This document shows, in pieces, positions 56,839-64,000 of a DNA stretch of 64,000 nucleotides. Position 1 is the first letter of the stretch. Each line of letters begins with the position of its first letter. Source of the stretch: Ursus arctos (Eukaryota; Chordata; Mammalia; Carnivora; Ursidae). Under the pieces are notes generated by a model, which worked only from the letters and a program-made list of their open reading frames with translations, was not told the origin of the DNA and ran no database searches. The stretch is from assembly GCF_023065955.2 (NCBI RefSeq), contig NW_026622986.1, forward strand, positions 19,865,848 through 19,929,847, written 5' to 3'. The position numbers were made by a program, and so were the translations under genes.

Positions 56839-57036
56839 GGGGTGCCTGGGTGGCTCAGTCGTTAAGTGTCTGCCTTCGGCTCAGGGCATGATCCCAGAGT
56901 CCTGGGATCGAGCCCTGCATTGGGCTCCCTACTCTGCTGGGAGCCTGCTTCTTCCTCTCCCACTCTCCCTGCTTGTGTTCCCTCTCTCGCTGGCTGTGTC
57001 TCTCTCTGTCAAATAAATAAATAAAATCTTTTAAAA
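56839..57036 (+). mobile_element. Can-SINE
   Basis: Head ggggtgcctgggtggctcag, block catgatcccagagtcctggg. The flanks aaatttaaagtaaatt / aaaattaagagtaaatt suggest an imperfect TSD. Confidence 0.95.
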
Positions 57037-57600
57037 AAAATTAAGAGTAAATTAAATCCAAGGAAGTAGGTAGAAAAAACTTTAAAAGAACTAAAATTAA
57101 TAAGATAGAAAACAAAACATAAAGATCATCAACAAATCTTAAATTCACTTCTATGAAAAGACAAATAGCATTGATAGACAGCAAGACTGAGAAAAAGAGC
57201 AAGACGGCTAAAATAAACATTTGGAAAAGCAGCATCACTACAGATCTAACCAACATGTAAAAGAGCTTAAAAGAACTTTATAAACAAAGTTATAACAATA
57301 ACTTAGAAATTTTAGATGAAGTGGACAAAATCCTTGAAAAATGCAACCTAACAAAACTGACACAAGTGGGGCTCATGTGGTAATGTAAGAAAAATAAATA
57401 TTGGAAAAATAGGAAAAAAATGTTCTTACTCAGAAATAACTCTATTGGATATTCAGGAAATCCAAAGGAATCTACAGCTTAATTATTAGAGCTAATAAAT
57501 TATATATAAAGTTTACTGGATACATGACTAACATAGAAAAGCATTTCTATGTGATAGCAATGAACAATAGAAAACGAGAGTTTAACAAGAATCATTTACT

Positions 57601-57798
57601 AGGCACCTGGGGGCTCAGTTGGTTAAGCATCCTACTCTTGGTTTTGGCTCAGATCGTAATCTCATGGTCGTGAGATGGAGCCTTGCATAGGGTTCCATGC
57701 TCAGTGTGGAGTCAGCTGAAATTCTTTCCCTCCCCCTTTTCTCTCCCCCCACTCACGCTCTCTCTCTCTCAAAATAAAAATCAAACAAAATCTTTAAA
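57601..57798 (+). mobile_element. Can-SINE, older
   Basis: Head aggcacctgggggctcagtt, block ctcatggtcgtgagatggag. TSD aagaatcatttact / aagaatcaatgata near 57587-57600 and 57799-57812, imperfect. Confidence 0.93.
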
Positions 57799-57848
57799 AA
57801 GAATCAATGATAACAAAAAAATGATAACAAAAAAAATACAATGATAAC

Positions 57849-58009
57849 AATGATAACAAAAAAAATACCAGAAATTCATAAATAAATCTACCAAAACATG
57901 TGCAAGACTTCTACATAAAAATGATATTTACAATGATAACAAAAAATACCAGAAATTCATAAATAAATCTACCAAAACATGTGTAAGACTTCTACATAAA
58001 AAACCATAA
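57849..58009. repeat. Tandem duplication, period about 81 bp
   Basis: agaaattcataaataaatct starts at 57870 and 57951. The copies differ by few bases (gtgcaagac / gtgtaagac). Short aatgataac units precede them. The host sequence is old L1. Confidence 0.9.
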
Positions 58010-58357
58010 CAGTCAGAGAAATTTTACAAGATCTAAATAAATGGAAAAAATTACTGTGTTCATAAATGGAAAACTCCATATAAAAGATGTAAATTTCTGC
58101 TGAATGAGTCTATGTCTTAAATGCAATCACCAAAAATATTTTAATACTTTTTTTGTGGAAATAAGTTAATTCTAAACATTTCATGAAAGCAAAGAGCCAA
58201 TGATAGTCAAAATGCCCTTAGAAGGGGAAAAAAAAAACAATCTGAGAAGATTCACAATGCCAATATTAAAATTTACTGTAAAGTTAAGGCAATGAGAGCA
58301 TTGTGATACGGGCACAAGGACATACAAATAAACTAAAGGAACCAAAGAAATAATTCT

Positions 58358-58635
58358 TTCTTTTTTCACATTTCACAGAGTTAATTCTCCTACTTCTTTT
58401 TTTTTTTTTATTTTAATGTTTTTTTATTATATTATGTTAGTCACCATACAGTACATCTCCGGTTTCCGATGTAAAGTTCGATAATTCATTAGTTGCATAT
58501 AACACCCAGCACACCATGCAATACGTGCCCTCCTTACTACCCATCACCAGTCTATCCCATTCCCCCACCTCCCTCCCCTCTGAGGCCCTCAGTTTGTTTC
58601 TCATAGTCCATAGTCTTTCATGCTTCATTCCCCCT
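58358..58635 (-). mobile_element. Young 5'-truncated L1 with possible 3' transduction
   Basis: Plus strand: poly-T, then atattatgttagtcaccata, cccagcacaccatgcaatac and ctgaggccctcagtttgttt, the reverse of the young L1 3'UTR. Exact 16-bp TSD ccaaagaaataattct at 58342-58357 and 58636-58651. Between the poly-T (58396-58409) and the TSD are about 32 bases of unrelated sequence plus a second short T run. This would be downstream DNA carried by read-through. Confidence 0.93.
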
Positions 58636-58876
58636 CCAAAGAAATAATTCTAAAACAGACTCATATTTATATACTTTACGTATGACAAAGATGGTACACC
58701 ATACATTAGTGAGGAAAGGATGGCCCTTTCAATAAATGGCTCAAGATCAAGTGAATATCCTCAGGAAGAAAAATAAAAGTCAACATACTCACAAAAATAG
58801 TTTGGGGTGGACTGTAAATCTAAATGTAAAATATAAAAGACTTTTAGAAGTCTTAGGATATTTTTTAATATTTTTA

Positions 58877-59073
58877 GGGGCACCTGGTTGGCTCAGTCGT
58901 TAAGTGTCTGCCTTCGGCCCAAGGAGTGATCCCAGAGTCCTGGGATTGAGCCCCACATTGGGCTCCCTGCTCTGCTGGGAGCCTGCTTCTTCCTATCCCA
59001 CTCCCCCTGCTTGTGTTCCCTCTCTCTCTGGCTGCATCTCTCTCTGTCAAATAAATAAACAAAATCTTTTTTA
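58877..59073 (+). mobile_element. Can-SINE
   Basis: Head ggggcacctggttggctcag, block tgatcccagagtcctgggat. The flanks tagaagtcttaggatatt / tagaagcctgtagtatatt look like a long, diverged duplication. Confidence 0.94.
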
Positions 59074-60322
59074 AAAAATTGTAGAAGCCTGTAGTATATT
59101 TTTAGAATATTTTCATTACCTTAAAATATGAAATTACTTCTTAAACAGGGACAAAATAAAAGCACTAACCGTAATGGAAAAGACTGATAAATTGGATATT
59201 GAAATTAAGGTATCTTTATATCAAAAGACAGCACCAAGAAATGAAAAGTCAAGTCACAGAGTGGAAGAAAATCTCTGTGACAGTATTAGCAAAACAAATC
59301 ACTCAATTCCAGATATAAAGCTGATAAATTCAAACAACCCAATTTAAAAATGGACAAAAACAGTAGAGGCACTTTAAAAGATAATATCCAAATGAACAAT
59401 GTATATGGGGAAAAGGGCATAACCCATCCTTACCACCATTACTCATCAGAAACATTAAAACTAAAACTACAATATAAGACCACCAGCCATCCACCAAAAT
59501 GACTAAATTTTAAAATGCTGATAGCACCCAATTTTGTTGATGATGTGGAAAAATGGGAACTCTTATAGAGTGCTGGGAAAAGTGGAAATTGGTAAAGCCA
59601 CTATAGAAAATTGGCATTATCCACCAAAGTCGGATATATAGGTATATATATCCAAGAAAACTGCATATGTATGCGCAGCAAGAGACAAGACAAAATGTTC
59701 ATATTGGCATTGTCCATGATAGCAAAAAACTGGAAACAACCTAAATGTTCCCCCAAAAGTAGAACAGATTTTGATATATCCATGTAACAGAATATATGAA
59801 ATGAACTAACCATAGCTAGTCCCAAAAATTTGGATGAATCACATAGACATATTAATTAACAAAAACCAGACCTACACAATACGCAACAAAACTATGATTC
59901 TAATTAATAAATATACCAAAGCTAATAAAGGCGAAACTAAACTGTAGTGTTAAAGGTCAAGACTGTGATTCTTTTTGGGGAGGAAATAAAGAGATTGAGT
60001 GAGGGCATTAAAAGGTCTTGTGTGATATTGGCAATATTCAGTTTTTGACCAGGATGGTGGTTATAGACTTTGTGGCAATTCATTAAGTTGAGCACTTATA
60101 ATTTGCTGGGAGTTTTTGGATGAGTACGTTAATAGAGAAATTCCAAATCGTATAGTTAGATTTGTTTTTAAAAGATAACACTTCTGATTTCAATAAATCA
60201 ACTGAAATATTAAGCAAAGATTTATGAAATAATTCTCCTAGCAATTATCTTTCTGGCAAACAAATATAAAAGTAACAAGACATGTAGGCTGTAGAAACAG
60301 GGATAAAAGAGGGGTAGTTCCA

Positions 60323-60532
60323 GGGCGCCTGGGTAGCGCAGTGGTTAAGCGTCTGCCTTCAGCTCAGGGCGTGATCCCGGCGTTCTGGGTCGAGCCCCGC
60401 ATCAGGCTCCTCCACTGGGAGCCTGCTTCTTCCTCTCCCACTCCCCCTGCTTGTGTTCCCTCTCTCACTGGCTCTCTCTCTCTGTCAAATTAATTAATTA
60501 ATTAATTAATTAATTAAATCTTAAAAAAAAAA
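60323..60532 (+). mobile_element. Can-SINE, young, with (TTAA)n linker
   Basis: Head gggcgcctgggtagcgcagt, block gcgtgatcccggcgttctgg. The usual AAAT linker is replaced by TTAA repeats at about 60488-60517. Exact 18-bp TSD aaaagaggggtagttcca at 60305-60322 and 60533-60550. Confidence 0.97.
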
Positions 60533-60550
60533 AAAAGAGGGGTAGTTCCA

Positions 60551-61625
60551 AAGAAAGACAGCCTGCATTGGAAGATGCCTGTTACAGGAGAATCTATGAA
60601 ATTTCCTATCAAATCGTAATATAATAACATGAAAATAAATGGAAGTTTTCAAGTAATCACATAAGAAAGTATATTTTATTGAGTTGTTTTCCTCATCTAC
60701 AGAAATTCATCTGACTAAGCCTGGGGACATAGATGAATAGGTAGTTGCTCTCCAGTACACAATCACAAAGTTTTGGGCAGAAAATTGTCTATTTATTTGA
60801 TCTTCACAAAAAGATACCACATTTAGAAAGTAATATAATTTTGATACTGTCAATATTTAATTTTATTAGATTTATTATTCGAACAATTGGCTTAATAAAT
60901 ACGTAAGAAAGAGAGGAGAGAGAAAAGCTTCACAGTTATTCAGATGGAACATTGCGTAATTCCTTAGTGGAAGTCTGATTACACACATCAGGAATCTAGA
61001 ACTCTGGGTCTCCAGATCTCCAACTCATCTATGTCAGGCAAACATTTTTCATATGCCCAAATAACAATGATAACATTTAATACTCCTGACAGTGTGCTAC
61101 AATAGAGATACAAAAATAAAAGACACTATAACATAACACTATACAGTGTACTATGTTTAAGTAGAGCTATACTTATCTAATTATTCTCAGGAAGAAATAA
61201 GCCTGTGATACTGTAAGAAACATATTCAAAAGCACAGACTAAGGTTAAATTTTTAATTAATTTAAATTAATTTAAAACATTTTAATCTTATTCTAGAAAC
61301 TTTCTTCTTTCCTAACCATTCTCCCACATGCATAAAAAACATATTAATTGCATTTGCGAAACATTGTATAACTTGTAAATTTTAAGTTCAATACATTTCT
61401 CTATAATTTATACTTCCTACTGTTCATTTTTGTCCTATTTTTTAAGGAATTTCAGCTTTTCATCATTAGAAGCTAGTTTGTTACCAGCAAACAGAATGTC
61501 TTTCATAGATCTCATTTACTCAGACCACAAAAATATAAGGTTCTTTAGCACTAAATCTGATAATAAAAAAAAGACTCAATATGTAGATTTATAAATCTTA
61601 CTAAAGATTTACATAAGGTAAATCC
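60551..61625. other. No gene recognised; AT-rich unassigned DNA
   Basis: No repeat or exon could be supported. A TTAAT-rich patch lies at 61250-61280. Confidence 0.5.
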
Positions 61626-61629
61626 TTGT

Positions 61630-62265
61630 ACTATTATTTTAATTAATAAAGGATTAGTATCAATGATATATAAAGAATTCCTACAAATCAATTAGGAAAA
61701 GACACGAGTCAATAGAAATATAAACAAAGAAAAAAATATAGAAATTTCACAGAAAAGTAAATAAGAGGCTTGTGAAAGTTTCTTGACTTAATTAATTATC
61801 ACGGAAATGTAAATTAAGACCAAATAAAGATATCATTTTATATTCTGTAGATGGGCAAAAAATAAGAATCTAGCAATATTACTTTGGCAACAGTATAGAA
61901 TCATGAGAATCCTTATACAGTTCTGATGGGATGGATGTAAAATGATATAACCACTTTAGAAAGCAATCTGGCAATTTCTTATAAAGTTGAAAACATGCAT
62001 ACCTTCTCATCCAACAATTTTATAGTAGGTATATGACCCACAGAAATTTCTGCACATGTGCATCGGGATAAGAGTATGATAAACCAGGCAACTTTGTTAG
62101 TAACAGCAAAAAAAAAAAAAAAAAAAAAAACCAGCAAACAAGTGTTCAACAGGAAATGAAAAATTATGGGCTATTCATGCAAAACATATTTTATAACAGT
62201 GAAAAGACTGACCTACTCAATACATGAATTATTGGTACTGAATCTCACAAACATAATCTGCGTTT
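61630..62265 (+). mobile_element. Ancient L1 ORF2 end
   Basis: atgatatataaagaattcct, ggaaatgtaaattaagacca, accactttagaaagcaatct, ggcaatttcttataaagttg and gggctattcatgcaaaaca follow a very old L1 ORF2 C-terminal region. An A23 run at 62108-62130 has expanded inside it. No frame is open. Confidence 0.7.
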
Positions 62266-62429
62266 TTTTTTAAAGAGCATTTTAATGAAGCCTGCAAATA
62301 AGCAAAATGAATTAATGTATCTTTTAAAAGGGATGTAAATATCAAAATCAGAACAATAGTTACTGCTCAGAGCAAAGGTGCAAGGGAAAGGTAATGAGGA
62401 GCTGTAATGGTAATGATCTAGTTCAGGGG

Positions 62430-62625
62430 TCAGCGAGCTATGACCATAGGTCAAATTTAGCCAGCCACTTGTTTCGTCGTTTTATCGGAACACATTCATT
62501 TACACAATAGTGCATTGTGGCTTTCCTGCTACAAAGGCAGAGTTGAGTAGTCACAACAAAAACCCACAAAACCTAAATATTTTCTATTTGGTCCTGTACA
62601 GAAAATTTGCATACCTCTGTTCTAG
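62430..62625 (-). mobile_element. hAT-like MITE, copy B
   Basis: Ends caggggtcagcgagctatga and aatttgcatacctctg are near-inverted repeats. The inside has cgttttatcggaacacattc and gcagagttgagtagtcacaa, the reverse of copy A at 44555. It is non-autonomous. Confidence 0.75.
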
Positions 62626-62959
62626 TTTATAAATTATAAATAGGTTCTTGGCTCCTGATGCTTCATAACTCTCCGCTATGTTATGTATTTTTATATATAT
62701 CATCAAATAATTTTTTGAAACACTGTTCTTACAGAATTGGTGCATTTTTAGATTAGATTATTTGAATTGGCATGGCTTTATATTAATGTGGCTGAGGGTG
62801 AACTTGATCATGCCAGAACTCCTTTCTAAGGACATTGCTTACTTTTCATTAGATCAACCATGCAAATTACCTGGCCCCAATCTTGGGGAAAATCAGCAGA
62901 CTGGACCTAACATAAATTAGGAAAGAAGTAAGAATGACAACAATAGTAATGCTAAAAAT

Positions 62960-63380
62960 AGCTGGTATATTAATTTCCTGGGGCTGCTATAATAACCACA
63001 GATTAGGTGGCTTTAAACAACAGGAATGTATTCTCCTACATTTCTGGAAGCTGTAAGTCTGAAATCAATCGTGTTGGCAAGGCTGGTTCTTTCTGGAGCT
63101 TGAGGGACAATCTGTTGCATTACTTCCTCCTGTCTTCTGGTGATTGTCAGTGATTTTGGTGTTTCTTGGCCTGTAGACATATAACTCTGATCTTTGCCTC
63201 CATAGTAACATGGCTTTTGTATAAGGATACCAGACATTGGATTGGAGCCCTCACTAATTCAGATGACTTCATACTAACTAAAAATATCTGCAAAGATCCT
63301 ATTTCCAAATAAGCTCACATTCTGGGATTCCAGGTGGACACAAATTTGGAGAGAAAACTATTCAACCCAGTACAGTTGGT
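62960..63380 (-). mobile_element. Old LTR/MER-type repeat, antisense
   Basis: ttaatttcctggggctgcta, taggtggctttaaacaacag, tttctggaagctgtaagtct, ctgatctttgcctccatag, atttccaaataagctcacat and actattcaacccagtaca follow a very common mammalian repeat in order. I cannot settle its exact family. Confidence 0.75.
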
Positions 63381-64000
63381 ATGCCCCAAAGGAAGCGACT
63401 GTACGTCTATACTAGAGTACAGAAAATTCTGAAAGTCGTCACTACAGCGGGGGCAAGTACATTGTTCAGGGACTGTTCAGGGAGACAGAAAACACTCCAA
63501 ATACTTAAAATAGAATTAAGTTAAAGTCATGGGTTATAGCAATGTTTGGAGGGGTAAAGAAGTCAAACGGGATATTAAGGCAACCGAGGAGCCACACCTA
63601 GACTGGAGAGCCAGGGAAGTAATGTTCCAGGGATCAGAATCACTCCCCAGTAGGTAAAGCAACAGTGAGCCTGCCAGGCAGAAAAGGGGGTTCCTTGAGG
63701 AGACAGGGCAGCTGGCAGAGATGGATCAGGGTGTAGGCGCTCAGGGTGGAAAACAGGCTGGGGATACCCTGTAATTTCCCACCCATCATTCCATTTTCCA
63801 GGCCCAGCTGGAAGCCAACATCACCGGGAGGAAAGCAGCCTACCAGTGTTGATCCCCACTGCCAAGGTAAGAGAAAGACTAGGAATGGTTGGAAGACAAA
63901 CAGGCCATGGCCAGCCCAGCAAACAAGGAGAAAGGTAGAATTACAATTTCTCAAAATGCTCCTCATTTCGATGCAAGATTGAAATCAAGCATTTAAGAAG
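63381..64000. other. No gene recognised; unassigned DNA
   Basis: Slightly GC-richer than average. Overlapping ORFs of 78 codons (plus, 63746-63982) and 108 codons (minus, 63640-63966) lie here, neither with a recognised motif. One could touch an exon outside the window, but nothing visible supports that. Confidence 0.4.

Larger units (their letters stand above)
57041..60160 (+). mobile_element. Ancient L1 ORF2 to 3'UTR, several interruptions
   Basis: In order: tgtgatagcaatgaacaata, gatctaaataaatggaaaaa, ctgtaaagttaaggcaatga, aaaggatggccctttcaata, gataaattggatattgaaat, agaaacattaaaactaaaac, ctggaaacaacctaaatgtt and ctttttggggaggaaataaa. This is one old L1 running from ORF2 to 3'UTR, with SINEs at 57601 and 58877 and a small L1 at 58358 inserted. 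No reading frame is intact. Confidence 0.75.

Noticed and set aside
107..60532. tRNA-like sequences with A and B boxes
   Set aside because: All are heads of Can-SINEs followed by CT-rich and A-rich tails, not tRNA genes.
63640..63982. Overlapping 108-codon (minus) and 78-codon (plus) ORFs at the window end
   Set aside because: No recognisable motif. A real exon cannot be excluded because the window ends here, but nothing supports one.

Overview
The window is 64 kb of mammalian, carnivoran nuclear DNA with no host gene that I can recognise. It is AT-rich and is built mostly from layered retroposons. The diagnostic element is the tRNA-Lys-derived Can-SINE: a tRNA-like head near GGCGCCTGGGTGGC, a B-box near GGGATCGAGCCCC, a CT-rich stretch, then (AAAT)n and poly-A. 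About 27 copies are listed, on both strands. The younger copies carry GGCGTGATCCCGGCG and ATGAGCCTGCTTCTTCC, which I associate with bears and giant panda. I see no dog-type SINEC_Cf. A bear-family (Ursidae) genome is therefore my inference, not a proven identification.

Layout. 0-6 kb: decayed L1 3' ends on both strands, a MIR, an L2 end and four SINEs. 6-13 kb: mostly unassigned sequence with six SINEs. 13-17 kb: stacked L1 ends, including a young 5'-truncated L1 with a perfect 20-bp target-site duplication (TSD). 17.9-19.1 kb: a GAAA microsatellite and two LTR-like stretches. 19-24 kb: mostly unassigned, with one truncated L1. 24.4-27.9 kb: L1 segments in scrambled order and orientation. 28.2-30.7 kb: an older L1 5'UTR and ORF1. 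31,559-37,814: a full-length L1 with an 18-bp TSD. 38-51 kb: sparse SINEs, MLT1/MST LTRs, hAT-like MITEs and long unassigned stretches. 51.9-53.8 kb: an antisense L1 split by an MLT1 LTR. 55 kb: two MLT1 pieces in opposite orientation. 57-60 kb: an ancient L1 interrupted by SINEs and by a small young L1. 61.6-63.4 kb: an L1 tail, a hAT-like MITE and an LTR-like repeat.

The only long protein-coding relics belong to L1. The full-length copy has 5'UTR, ORF1, ORF2 and 3'UTR, but it is dead. ORF1 has three stops. ORF2 has frameshifts, stops, a 46-bp internal duplication, a damaged reverse-transcriptase active site (FTRD instead of FADD) and a SINE near its end. Its 5'UTR holds a 227-codon antisense ORF, the observation I would check first.

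I found no operon, CRISPR array, tRNA or rRNA gene and no convincing host exon. The window looks like an intergenic desert or a very large intron. I see no clear sign of a new biological system. Family names of old repeats are recognition from memory and were not confirmed by any search.
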